Positions 7,842 through 17,049 of a stretch of DNA of 64,000 nucleotides are shown one piece after another; position 1 is the first letter of the stretch; each line of letters begins with the position of its first letter. Source of the stretch: Candidatus Kaistia colombiensis. GTDB taxonomy: Bacteria > Pseudomonadota > Alphaproteobacteria > Rhizobiales > Kaistiaceae. The position numbers and the translations under genes were made by a program. The notes below the pieces were generated by a model. The model saw only the letters and a list, made by a program, of their open reading frames with translations, did no database searches and had not been told where the DNA came from. The stretch is from positions 1,626,501-1,690,500 of the forward strand of contig CP119318.1 in NCBI GenBank assembly GCA_029203105.1, written 5' to 3'.

Positions 7842-10800
7842 TCACTTCGTCGTCGTCGGTCCGACGATCTCGACCGTGCCGGTGTCGGTATGGGCCTGGC
7901 GGTCGGGGTCGTACATGTCTTCCACGGTCGCGGCCGGATGCACGAACTGGCCCGGCGACACGGCGCGCACGCCATAGGCGACCGAGAATTCGAGCGGGTC
8001 GCCGGACGAACGCGTCACCGCCGCGACGAAGCGGTCGGTGCGGGCCTCGGTGTGGGCGACATTGGTCTCGACCTTCAGCCACTCATAGGAGGACGTATCG
8101 CCCGAGCGCGAGATGTTGGGGTTCTCGATCTCGAAGCCGGCCGGCAGCGGATCGACCACCATCAGCCGGCCGAAGCGTGCCTTGTCGCCCGTCACGGTCA
8201 GCACCACCACCAGACGGTCGTTCTGGCCGACCGTCGCCGGGTCCGCCTCGCTGCCGTCGGTGTTGAAGTAGCTGCGCGTGATGGTGAAGCCCTCGCCGCC
8301 CGCCGGTTCCGGCGTGGCCGGGATGCCGGTCAGCGTCAGCGCCGCGTCGAGCGTCACCTTGCTGGTGTTCTCGACCACCAGCGGTCGCGGCGACACGTCG
8401 GTGCCGAGCAGCTTGCGGTAGAGCGGCACTTCGGCCGTGTTGCCGTCGACGTCGATCGAGGCCTGCTTCAGGTCCGACATCATCGCGGCGGCCGCCATCA
8501 GCATCCAGCCCTGTTCCTGGGTGGAGAGATAGCGGCGGCTGTCGCGCGTCGTGACGATGTCGTCGACCAGCGTCTTGACGTTGGCGTCCTTGTCGCCGCT
8601 TTCGGCGACGAGGGTGAGCACCGCGGCCTGGTCGCGCAGGCCCGAGCCATAGTCCTCGCGGCCGGCCAGTTGCGGGCCGACGGCACGGCGGAGATTGTCG
8701 ATCGCCACCTTGAGGACCGAGCCGGAACGCGCCTTGTCGCCATAAAGCGCAAGCGCCGCGCCGATCTGTGCCTGCGCCAGTGGGGTTGCGAAGTTGTTCA
8801 GCTTCGATTCCGCGTAGTAGCGCAGGTCGCCGATCGCCGCCTTGCCGTTGCGGGCGAGCACGTAGAGCGAATAGGCGATCGCCTCGCCACCCCGATCGAA
8901 GTCCTGGGCGTAGCCGACCTTGTTGGAGAGATTGTCGAGCGCGTTGTTGAACGCCACCTCGGGCACCAGATAGCCGGCCGCCTTGGCGCGGGTCAGGAAA
9001 TCAGAGACATAGGCGTCGAGCCAGAGATCTTCATAGCCCGGCCCCCAGAGGCCGAACGAGCCGGCCGAAGACTGGTTGTCGAGCACCTTGCCGATCGAAT
9101 CCTGGATCCGCTTGCGCAGTTCGCTGTCCTGCGCGATGCCGATCGTCGCCGCCACCTGGTTCAGGTAGAGCAGCGGCATTGCCTTCGAAGTGATCTGCTC
9201 GGTGCAGCCATAGGGATAGCGGTCGAGCGAGGCGAGGATCGCCGCCACGTCGAGCTTGGCCGAGCCGCCGATGGCGAGCGTTGCGCTCGTCGTTCCCGGC
9301 ACGAACTCCGCGAAGGCGTATTCGTCGACGGTCAGCTTGTTGCCGGGAGCCAGCGAGATCAGCGAACGGCGCGAAACCGGCTGGCCGGCCGGGCGGATGC
9401 CCAGCATGTAGGTCCGGTCGAAGGTCTGGCCGTTCTCCGGGCTTGCCAGGCTGATGGTGATCTGGTGGTCGCCGATGTCGACCGCCTTGATCGGCAGCGC
9501 GAGGGTGGTGCGTCCGGCCTTTTCCAGGCGGACCTGCTTGTCGGCGTCGCCGGGATCGATGGCCACGCCGGGAGCGTCGACGGTCAGCTGGTAGTCGCCT
9601 GCCGGGCCTTCGACATTGTTGATCTCGACGAGGATGCGGCTCTGGTCGTCCGGGGTCATGAAGCGCGGCAGGCTGCCCATCACCACGACGGGGTCGCGGA
9701 TGATGACTTCCTTCTCGGCATGGCCGATGCCTTCCTTCGACCAAGCCATCGCCATGACGCGAACCGAGCCGTTGAAGTCGGGCACGTCGAAGGTGATCGT
9801 AGCCTTGCCGTTCTCGTCGACCTTCACGACGCCCGAATAGAAGGCGATCAGCTTTTCGGTCGGCGGCACCGACTTGAGGCCGGGCGCGCCGCCGTCGCCG
9901 CCGGAGCGGAGACGGCCGGGAACACCCTGCATGCGGTCGATCAGAAGGCCGTAGAGATCGCGGATCTCCATGCCGAGCCGGCGCTGGCTGAAATACCAGC
10001 CATCCGGATCGGGAGTCTTGAACTGGGTCAGGTTCAGAATGCCGATGTCGACGGCCGCGACCGTGACATAGGCTTCCTCGCCCTTCTTCAGATTGGCGAG
10101 CGTGACGGGGATGGTGAGGGGGCCACGCGGCCGGATCTGGTCCTCGGTGTCGAACTGGACGTCGATGCGGCGATCGGCCGGGTCGACCGGTACCCAGGCA
10201 AGGCCGAGCGCGCGCGTCGGCATCCGCTTGGCCTCGACGTCCATCGGCCGGAACAGGGTGGCGGTCACATAGGCGCCGGGACCCCAGTTCGCCGTCACCG
10301 GCAGGTCGACCGTGGTGCCGCCTTCCGGCACTTCCACCGTCTTCATGTCGATGACGCGGTCGTCGATCACCATGATCTGGGCGATGCCAGGGAAGCGCGG
10401 GTCGAGCCTGAGCTTGGCGGTGTCGCCTGGCTTGTAGTTCTTCTGGTCGAGCGAGACGGTCAGCATGTCCGGCGTTTCGGACGCGGCGCTGGCGTCGACA
10501 TACCAGCCGGCGTCGAAATTATAGCTCGACGAGGTCGGCGCGTCGCCGGCGAGCGCCACCGTCAGGCGGAAGCGACCCCAGTCTACCTTGCCCTCGATGG
10601 AGGCGGGCTTGCCGGTGGCGAGATCGACCGTGCCGTTGGCGACGCGGGTCGCCGTCGTGATCGCCTCGTATTTCCAGGCGCCGTCGCGGCGATACCACTG
10701 GTAGTTCGTATCGAGCTTCTCGATCTGCCAGGTCGCGCTCTTGGCGTCGATGCGCTTGCCGTCCGGGCTGATGGCGATCAGTTCGAAGCCGGCCGAGGCG

Positions 10801-13370
10801 CCTTCCGCAACGCTGCCGTCGAAATTCGGCTTGATGCCGATATGCGGCTTGTTGCCGTCCGCCGGCAGCGACAGCCGGCGCTCGACGGCTCGGCCATTGG
10901 TGTCGGTAACGCGCACGACGATGTCGGCGTTGAAGAGCTTGGTCGTTTCCGGCAGCGACGGCACGGTGGCCTCGAAATTCGCCTGGCCCTCGTCATCGGT
11001 GATGGCGCTGGCGCCGAGCGAATCCCGCACGCTCTCGACCGGATCGTCGCCGAGGCCGAAGGAGAAGCCCGGATAGTCGGGGCTGGTGCTGGTCGGCGTC
11101 GCGATGATGTCGCCATCGACGCCGAGGCCGATCGCCTTGGCGCCATAGAGATATTTGGCGGTGAGCTCGATCGGGAAGGTGCCGCCCGAGATCAGCCGTT
11201 CGGCCGAGGTCTTCAGCTCGAAGGCGACCCGCTCGGGCTCGAAATCATCGATCAGCGCCGAGATCTCGGTCAGCGCCGCGCCATCGGGATCGGCATAGAG
11301 CTGGAAGCGCCAGGCGCCGCGCTGGGCGCCATCCGGGATCGCCACGTCATGGCTGTAGCCGCCCTGGCCCTCTTCGGTGACCTTGGTGCGCAGGAACTCG
11401 ACGCCGTCCGGGCGGTCGACGACCAGCGTCAGCGGCAGGCCGTTGACGGCCTTCGCCTGCGCGTCGCGGAGCAGCGCCGTCAGGTGCACCGTCTCGCCGG
11501 GGCGATAGATGCCGCGTTCGGAGGTGAAGAAGGTGTCGAGCGGGCCGGGGGCGGGGCGTCCGTCGACGCCGCGGTCGGTCAGGTCGAAGGCGGTCTTCTT
11601 CATGTCGAGGAAGGCATAGTCGCCAGCCGCCGTCTGGGCGACGAGCAATTGCGGCGCCATGCCGCCCGTGCCGCGCGCCAGGCCCGGCTCGAAATGGACG
11701 TAGCCGTCGGCATTGGTGGTGGCCTCGCCCAGCACCTCGTCATTCGTGGCGACGAGCTTGACCTTCACGCCGGCCAGCGCCTGCGCGGTGTTGAGCGAGC
11801 GGATGACGGCATGGACGCCGTCATTGCCGGACAGCGCCGACAGGCCGAGGTCGGAAACGATGAACCACTGTGTGGCGAGCGAGGAATCATAGCCGCCGTC
11901 GCTGGAGCCCTTGGTCGCCGCCTTGGCGGTGATGACATAGACGCCGGGTTCGATCGTCTTGACGGCATCACCGATCGGGATCGCCGTGGTGATGTTCTCG
12001 TTCAACTTCTTGGCGCCGACCTCGATCTGGCCCTTCCAGACCGAGACGCCCGACTGGCTGGCGATCTGGCTGGCCGAATAGCTGTCGAGCTGGCGCAGGA
12101 AATTGCCGTCGCGCACCGCGATGGCGATCGAGCGGTCGCCGATGCGGTAGACCTCGGCGTCGATCAGGTCGGTGTTGATGCTGTCGATCGGGATCGATGC
12201 GCCCTGGCCGGCGGGCAGAACATAGGCGTTGCCGGCGAAGCCGACCCAGGGGGCGCGGTCGCGGATATAGCTGGAGACGGAGGCCGTCTGCGCCAGCTTC
12301 TCGCCATCGGCGGAGGGCAGGCCGGCGCGGAAGCGCAGCGTGTAGCGCTGGCCGTGCTTCAGCCCGTCGATGCAGATCTGGTTGTCCTGCGGCTCGACCG
12401 CGATGCCCTTGCCGCCCTCGACGACGACATAGTCGGAGAGCGTCGCATCGGCGACCGGCAGCGGGTCCGAGAACACGACGCACATGCGCGGCGAGGCGGC
12501 ATCGGCGTCGACGGTGTTGGAGACGACACGGAAGCCGCGCTCGGCGATCAGCTTGTCGTAGGCCGCGCGGAACTGCGGATCCTGCTTGTATTCGAGGCTG
12601 AGGCGATAGGACTTGATCGCTTCCTTCCACATCTCGCGCCGTTCGAGCGCATGGCCGAGAAGGGCGAGCGACAGCGCCTGGTCGCCGGCGCCGTCGGCGC
12701 GGAGATAGGCGTTGAGGGCCGCCGACGTCGCCGCGGCCAGCACGTCGCGGCGGGCGCTGTAGTCGTCGGGATTGCGCTTCAGCAGGCTCAGCGCGAATTC
12801 GCGCCAGATTGCCGGATCGTCCGGCGAGATCGACAGCATCGCGCCGAGGTCGCGCTCGAGTTCGGTGGTGTTGCCGTTCTGGCGGGCACGGTCGGCGCCC
12901 TGGCTGATCGTGTCATAGCCGACGCCATGCGTGGGATAGTCGCGCGCCAGACTGCTGAGCTGCGCCTTGGCCGCCTCGAAAGGCGAGGGCCCGAGGAATG
13001 TCAGTTCCTCGATGCGCTTTTCCTGCGTGGTCTGGTCGATCGGTGTCGACACGACGATGCGCCCGGCATTGGCTCCGGCCGCGACCGACAGGCTGCCGAA
13101 ATCGCTCTTCAGGAAGCACCACTTCGCCTTGGTGTTGTAGGTGAAGGCCTTGCAGGAGAGATCATCGACGCAGGCGCTCGCGCAGGCCTTCTGGTCGATA
13201 TCCTTCAGCGTCAGCAAGTCGAAGCCCGGATAGTCGGCGTCTCGGCTGATGATGATGCGGCGGGCGTCGCTGTCCTGCGCTTGCGCGGCCATGCCGCCGA
13301 GGCAGAGCACCAGGCCAAAAACGAGCCCCAGCATGCCGCGCACACTCCGAATTCCGCCCACACCGCGCAT
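7842..13370 (-). CDS. Alpha-2-macroglobulin family protein with N-terminal PAN/apple-like domain
   Basis: A very large (1842 residues) exported protein. A signal peptide (residues 1 to about 32, ending AQA) is followed by a Cys-rich PAN/apple-like segment near 60-95 with four or more cysteines, then the MG domains, bait region and complement-like thioester domain. The thioester motif is intact as CTEQ (Cys1389-Gln1392), within YPYGCTEQITSK. There is no lipobox, unlike the E. coli YfhM lipoprotein, so this one may be periplasmic or differently anchored. The start has a GGGAGA ribosome site five bases upstream. The family traps proteases by covalent capture after bait cleavage, and pairs with PBP1C, whose gene follows on the same strand. 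Confidence 0.93.
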   Translation of the reverse strand: MRGVGGIRSVRGMLGLVFGLVLCLGGMAAQAQDSDARRIIISRDADYPGFDLLTLKDIDQKACASACVDDLSCKAFTYNTKAKWCFLKSDFGSLSVAAGANAGRIVVSTPIDQTTQEKRIEELTFLGPSPFEAAKAQLSSLARDYPTHGVGYDTISQGADRARQNGNTTELERDLGAMLSISPDDPAIWREFALSLLKRNPDDYSARRDVLAAATSAALNAYLRADGAGDQALSLALLGHALERREMWKEAIKSYRLSLEYKQDPQFRAAYDKLIAERGFRVVSNTVDADAASPRMCVVFSDPLPVADATLSDYVVVEGGKGIAVEPQDNQICIDGLKHGQRYTLRFRAGLPSADGEKLAQTASVSSYIRDRAPWVGFAGNAYVLPAGQGASIPIDSINTDLIDAEVYRIGDRSIAIAVRDGNFLRQLDSYSASQIASQSGVSVWKGQIEVGAKKLNENITTAIPIGDAVKTIEPGVYVITAKAATKGSSDGGYDSSLATQWFIVSDLGLSALSGNDGVHAVIRSLNTAQALAGVKVKLVATNDEVLGEATTNADGYVHFEPGLARGTGGMAPQLLVAQTAAGDYAFLDMKKTAFDLTDRGVDGRPAPGPLDTFFTSERGIYRPGETVHLTALLRDAQAKAVNGLPLTLVVDRPDGVEFLRTKVTEEGQGGYSHDVAIPDGAQRGAWRFQLYADPDGAALTEISALIDDFEPERVAFELKTSAERLISGGTFPIELTAKYLYGAKAIGLGVDGDIIATPTSTSPDYPGFSFGLGDDPVESVRDSLGASAITDDEGQANFEATVPSLPETTKLFNADIVVRVTDTNGRAVERRLSLPADGNKPHIGIKPNFDGSVAEGASAGFELIAISPDGKRIDAKSATWQIEKLDTNYQWYRRDGAWKYEAITTATRVANGTVDLATGKPASIEGKVDWGRFRLTVALAGDAPTSSSYNFDAGWYVDASAASETPDMLTVSLDQKNYKPGDTAKLRLDPRFPGIAQIMVIDDRVIDMKTVEVPEGGTTVDLPVTANWGPGAYVTATLFRPMDVEAKRMPTRALGLAWVPVDPADRRIDVQFDTEDQIRPRGPLTIPVTLANLKKGEEAYVTVAAVDIGILNLTQFKTPDPDGWYFSQRRLGMEIRDLYGLLIDRMQGVPGRLRSGGDGGAPGLKSVPPTEKLIAFYSGVVKVDENGKATITFDVPDFNGSVRVMAMAWSKEGIGHAEKEVIIRDPVVVMGSLPRFMTPDDQSRILVEINNVEGPAGDYQLTVDAPGVAIDPGDADKQVRLEKAGRTTLALPIKAVDIGDHQITISLASPENGQTFDRTYMLGIRPAGQPVSRRSLISLAPGNKLTVDEYAFAEFVPGTTSATLAIGGSAKLDVAAILASLDRYPYGCTEQITSKAMPLLYLNQVAATIGIAQDSELRKRIQDSIGKVLDNQSSAGSFGLWGPGYEDLWLDAYVSDFLTRAKAAGYLVPEVAFNNALDNLSNKVGYAQDFDRGGEAIAYSLYVLARNGKAAIGDLRYYAESKLNNFATPLAQAQIGAALALYGDKARSGSVLKVAIDNLRRAVGPQLAGREDYGSGLRDQAAVLTLVAESGDKDANVKTLVDDIVTTRDSRRYLSTQEQGWMLMAAAAMMSDLKQASIDVDGNTAEVPLYRKLLGTDVSPRPLVVENTSKVTLDAALTLTGIPATPEPAGGEGFTITRSYFNTDGSEADPATVGQNDRLVVVLTVTGDKARFGRLMVVDPLPAGFEIENPNISRSGDTSSYEWLKVETNVAHTEARTDRFVAAVTRSSGDPLEFSVAYGVRAVSPGQFVHPAATVEDMYDPDRQAHTDTGTVEIVGPTTTK

Positions 13371-13725
13371 GATTGTCTCCCGTATCGCCGTCTTTACCAG
13401 GCAGCACAGTCTACGGGGCGCGGGGTTGTCCGTAAAGCGGCCAGCGGACCTGACCTGTTAGGCTAAGTTATTTGGAATAAACAAAGATTAGCCATCGCAG
13501 CGAACGGCTGTGATGGCAATCACAGCCGCGCCGTCACGTCTCGATGGCTGACTACGGGGGGCTGGCAGGACGGGGCAGGTAAGGATTTCATCGGCGTGAT
13601 GACAATTGCTGCCGGAGGCGAGGACCCCCGGGAGGACCGAACGCTTGCTCGTCAAGGAAACGGGAAAGAGCGCTGGGTCGTCTCGGGGGTCGTCCAGATG
13701 GGCTCGAACATCGTTCGAGCCAGCC
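13371..13725. other. Gene-poor interval upstream of the macroglobulin gene
   Basis: About 355 bases without a supported gene. An AT-rich patch around 13455-13495 stands out from the GC-rich surroundings and could hold the leftward macroglobulin promoter. I see no convincing repeat or RNA gene. Confidence 0.4.
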
Positions 13726-13929
13726 TCACCGTAGGAAGCAGCGCTCCAAGACTCCCAGATCGCGGGCGCGCTGGCGCTTGGCCTCGCTCCGGCGCTCGAA
13801 CTTATTGTAGAGCGCGCGGATATCCTCGGAGCGCACGCCGTCACTCGCCATGAGAAGGCCAATGATCGGGTCGTGAAGCAGTTCGTTGAGTGAAGCCTCC
13901 CGTGGGAAGCAGGCGGTGGAAACGTCCAT
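13726..13929 (-). CDS. Small conserved-looking hypothetical protein (67 aa)
   Basis: A 67-residue acidic-to-basic protein: N-terminal half with LLHDPIIGLLMASDGV, C-terminal half a basic helix rich in Arg, Lys and Glu. The ATG at 13929 is well placed after AGGAGA. The pattern of a short hydrophobic 'DPxIxxxMxxDGV' element followed by a charged helix is familiar from small uncharacterised proteins of Hyphomicrobiales, but I do not know a function. An upstream extension of 29 codons to 14016 is less likely because it lacks a ribosome site. It stands alone between the macroglobulin gene and the inverse autotransporter gene, both on the same strand. Confidence 0.6.
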   Translation of the reverse strand: MDVSTACFPREASLNELLHDPIIGLLMASDGVRSEDIRALYNKFERRSEAKRQRARDLGVLERCFLR

Positions 13930-14080
13930 GACGGTTCTCCTGATCTCGCTTCGGTGTGAGGATATTAACCAGAACCATGTGCGGTTTTTATGACGGATGT
14001 CACACGCTGGGTTCACAATCGCTTGAGGCCTTGCGGCGGCTTCGGCGCGGGAACCCAGCTTGTTGTTTTGCCGCCGTAAC

Positions 14081-16267
14081 TTAGCGGCAGCCGGCCGGCA
14101 GCGTGCTCGGCAGGATGACGGTGCCGCCGACTGAGAAGGTCTCGCCGTTGTTCTGCGATAGAGTGGTCGATGTCCACGTGCCGGTGTCCGCCACGCAGTT
14201 CGCCGGCGCCTGGCCGACCGCGATGCTGCCGGACAGGTTGCTGAGTTCGCCGGCGAGATGAACCGCCTCGTCGGTCGAGCTGAAGACCTTCACATCGTCG
14301 AAGCTGATATCACCCAGCGCCCCGCCGAAGAATGACGGGCCATACAGGTAGACGCCATGCGTTCCGGCGTTGGTGATCTCGATGTTCGAGAAGGCCACGT
14401 TGGAAGAGCCCATGTTCATCATGATGCCGGCGCGGCTGGTGTCACGGATAGTGACATTGGACACCGCGATGTCGCTGGCCGGGTCGGCGAAGGCGGACGG
14501 GCCGATGAACTGCAGCGCGTTGACGCCGCCGGCCAGCGTCAGGCCGTCCATGCTGATGCCGGAGCTCGACATGATCACGATCAGGTCCATGGTTCTGTCC
14601 ATCGCGATGTTGTCGATGGAAAGGTTCTTGATCGAGATGTCCGAAGCGCCGACGAGCTGGATCGCTTCGCGCCGGGTGTTGGTGATCGAGACGTTCTCGA
14701 TCGTCAGCCCCGTCGTCGGGTTCGGCGCGCGCAGGCCGTAGATGTCGTTCTCCCAGTCGTCGATATCATCGAAGGCCGCGTTGGCGAAGATGCCATAGGT
14801 GACGTCCTGGATCTCGACGTCGCGGATGGTGACGTCCTTGGCCGAGAACAGCGAGATCGCCGTGTTGGGGACGCTGCGCTCCGGATTGAAGATCGAGAAT
14901 TCGCACTCGGTATTGTTCGAGCAGATCGTCAGGTCGTGGATCTTGCTGCCTTCGATCCGCGCGCCATCGACATTCGCCAGGAAGATGCCGTTGCCGGCCG
15001 TCTGCGCGATGTCGAGATTGCGCAGGAGGATGTTGTCGACGCCGTTGGCGACGACGCCGTCGCGACCGCCGCGGATCGACAGACCGACCGCGCCGCTATC
15101 GTCCGCCATCGCCAGCACGTCCGCCGTGGTGGTGGAGCCGACCAGCCGCGTCTCGGCGCCGGAACGGGTGAAGGTCGCCGTGCCGCCGCTACGCGCGCCG
15201 ATGATCTCCAGTCCGCCCTGGCCGCCGACGATGAACTGGCCGGAGGTGAGCAGCAGCGTCTGGTTGAGCAGGATCACGCCGTCGGCGAGGATCAGCGCAT
15301 TCTCGCCCGCCGCCGCCATGGCGCTGTTGATCGCCGTCGCATCGCCAGTTGCCGAGGAGACCGTGCGGACATTGCCGACGACATTGCCGGTATCGGCGTA
15401 GATCGCGGCTTCCGCGTCGCCGGTGGCGCCAACCGCGGTGCGGATGAAGTTGGCGCGTTCGACGCGCTGCATCAGCGGGTCGCGGTCGGCGAGTGCCGGG
15501 CCTGCCTTGCCGAGCGGGATGCGTAGGCGGGCGAGGAACTGGCCCTCGGCCCTGTCCTCGTTGTCGTAGGTGAAGCCGGCCGACAGGCTGAAAGTCGAGC
15601 CCTGGGTGAAGCCCGGCAGGTCGGAGAAGGAAAGCTCGGCCCGGGCGCTGACGCCGGTGATGTCGTCGAGGCGGTCGCCATCATACCAGTAGCCGCCGCC
15701 ATAGAGCATCATCCGGGCCGAGGACTTGGCGTCGAACATCGGCAGCCGGAATCCGGCCTCGCCATCGACGCCACGCATGGCTTGTTCGCGGCCGGCCCGG
15801 AAGACGAGACGTCCCGCCTCGATCAGCGCCGCATTGGCATCGGCGGCCGAACCGTACTTGTCGCCGAAGGGCAGGTAGCCGTTCAGGCGGAACACCATGT
15901 CGCGCGAGATGAGCTCGGCGCCAGCGGAAATCTGGTGGAAGTCGTTGTCGCGATCGGTGTGGAGATAGTCGTAGTAGCCATAGGCGCCGACGGTCCAGAC
16001 GCCGTCGAGCTTCATGCGCCAGCCGAGACCTGCCGAAAGCTGGTCCATCTGGTCGTTGTTCATGTGGCCGCGCAGGTCGCCGAAGCCGATGGAGCGAGCG
16101 CCGAAACCGAAGGGCAGGAAGATGTCGAAGCCGCCGATGGCGCCGTTTTCCTGGCCGCCACCCAGCGTGATTTCGACGGTCGGCCCGATGGCGTCGGCCT
16201 TGGCGGAGGCTGTGATGGCGACGGTCGAGGCGGCGCACAGCAGCGCCGCGATCATGGAGTGTCGCAT
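14081..16267 (-). CDS. Inverse autotransporter (intimin/invasin-type barrel) with beta-helix passenger
   Basis: A 728-residue surface protein. Residues 1-25 are a signal peptide (cut after ASA/KA). Residues about 30-255 resemble the inverse autotransporter beta-barrel: alternating strands with YGYYDYLHTDRDNDFHQISA, RLNGYLPFGDKY and a closing LARLRIPLG, followed by RDPLMQRVER linker. Residues about 300-690 form a right-handed parallel beta-helix: repeated strands such as VDNILLRNLDIAQ, AKDVTIRDVEIQDV, LTIENVSITNTRREAIQLV, ASDISIKNLSIDNI. The C-terminal tail has two Cys. In type Ve secretion the barrel is N-terminal and the passenger is exported C-terminal to it. Ligand and role (adhesion or polysaccharide binding) are unknown. 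ATG 16267 chosen because the signal peptide begins there. Confidence 0.8.
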   Translation of the reverse strand: MRHSMIAALLCAASTVAITASAKADAIGPTVEITLGGGQENGAIGGFDIFLPFGFGARSIGFGDLRGHMNNDQMDQLSAGLGWRMKLDGVWTVGAYGYYDYLHTDRDNDFHQISAGAELISRDMVFRLNGYLPFGDKYGSAADANAALIEAGRLVFRAGREQAMRGVDGEAGFRLPMFDAKSSARMMLYGGGYWYDGDRLDDITGVSARAELSFSDLPGFTQGSTFSLSAGFTYDNEDRAEGQFLARLRIPLGKAGPALADRDPLMQRVERANFIRTAVGATGDAEAAIYADTGNVVGNVRTVSSATGDATAINSAMAAAGENALILADGVILLNQTLLLTSGQFIVGGQGGLEIIGARSGGTATFTRSGAETRLVGSTTTADVLAMADDSGAVGLSIRGGRDGVVANGVDNILLRNLDIAQTAGNGIFLANVDGARIEGSKIHDLTICSNNTECEFSIFNPERSVPNTAISLFSAKDVTIRDVEIQDVTYGIFANAAFDDIDDWENDIYGLRAPNPTTGLTIENVSITNTRREAIQLVGASDISIKNLSIDNIAMDRTMDLIVIMSSSGISMDGLTLAGGVNALQFIGPSAFADPASDIAVSNVTIRDTSRAGIMMNMGSSNVAFSNIEITNAGTHGVYLYGPSFFGGALGDISFDDVKVFSSTDEAVHLAGELSNLSGSIAVGQAPANCVADTGTWTSTTLSQNNGETFSVGGTVILPSTLPAGCR

Positions 16268-16405
16268 GTGCAAGGTCCCGGTTCTTGAATGCGCCGGGAT
16301 TTGAAACAGAACGCCCGGCAATTACTGCCAGGCGGTATAGATTCGAATCAAGTCATTGAAAACATTTATGTTTTCGATCTGGACTAATGTAAAGATAGAA
16401 TTCCG

Positions 16406-17038
16406 TTACGCCATGCTCGCTGCTGCCTTGAAGGCTGCGACCAGCTTGCTGGCGCGCTCGCCGATCTCGGCTGCGGTCATGCCGGGCTTGTAGATGTTCG
16501 AGCCGATGCCGAATCCTGCGCATCCGGCCTGGATATATTCGGCGAAGTTGGTCTCGTTGGCGCCACCGACGGCCAGTACCGGCACGTCCTTCGGCAGCAC
16601 CGCCTTCATCGCCTTGATGCCGGAGGTGCCGATCAGCTCGGCCGGAAAGAACTTCAGCGCGTCGGCGCCGGCGGCCAGCGCCGCGAAAGCCTCGGTCGGG
16701 GTGAAGACGCCGGGATAGGAATCCATCCGCAGCGCCTTGGTCTTGCGGATGACGGCCGGGTCGGCGTTGGGCGAAACGATGAGTTCGCCGCCGACATCCT
16801 TCACCGCCACGACATGCTCTTCGGTCAGCACGGTGCCAGCGCCGACCTTCGCGCGACCGGCGGAGCGCTTCACCATCTTTTCAATCGAGCCAAACGGGTC
16901 GGGCGAATTGAGCGGCACCTCGATCAGCGTGATGCCGGCCTTGACCAGGGCGTCGAAGGCGGCGTCGGCTTCGGCCGGGGTGATGCCGCGCAGGATCGCG
17001 ACGACGGGAAGATGGGTGCCGAACAGGGGATGGGTCAT
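16406..17038 (-). CDS. dgoA: 2-dehydro-3-deoxy-6-phosphogalactonate aldolase
   Basis: A 210-residue class I aldolase of the KDPG/KDPGal family, which splits 2-keto-3-deoxy-6-phosphogalactonate into pyruvate and glyceraldehyde-3-phosphate in the cytoplasm. The catalytic Glu40 (ITLIEVPLNSPDP) and Schiff-base Lys129 (DALKFFPAE) are present, and VPLNSP rather than the KDPG-type VTLRT favours the galactonate enzyme. ATG 17038 is chosen over a TTG 15 bases upstream. It begins 11 bases after the dgoK stop, so the pair is an operon giving the last two steps of the De Ley-Doudoroff route. Galactonate dehydratase is not in the window. Confidence 0.93.
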   Translation of the reverse strand: MTHPLFGTHLPVVAILRGITPAEADAAFDALVKAGITLIEVPLNSPDPFGSIEKMVKRSAGRAKVGAGTVLTEEHVVAVKDVGGELIVSPNADPAVIRKTKALRMDSYPGVFTPTEAFAALAAGADALKFFPAELIGTSGIKAMKAVLPKDVPVLAVGGANETNFAEYIQAGCAGFGIGSNIYKPGMTAAEIGERASKLVAAFKAAASMA

Positions 17039-17049
17039 CGTTTTCAATC

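Noticed and set aside
7785..13466. A 1893-codon open frame on the plus strand
   Set aside because: It is the antisense shadow of the macroglobulin gene: composition is Arg/Asp/Gly-rich without any domain, and the minus-strand product has clear motifs.
13488..13862. 124-codon minus-strand frame overlapping the small 67-aa gene
   Set aside because: Other frame has a good ribosome site; this one has Ser/Arg-rich composition and no start support.
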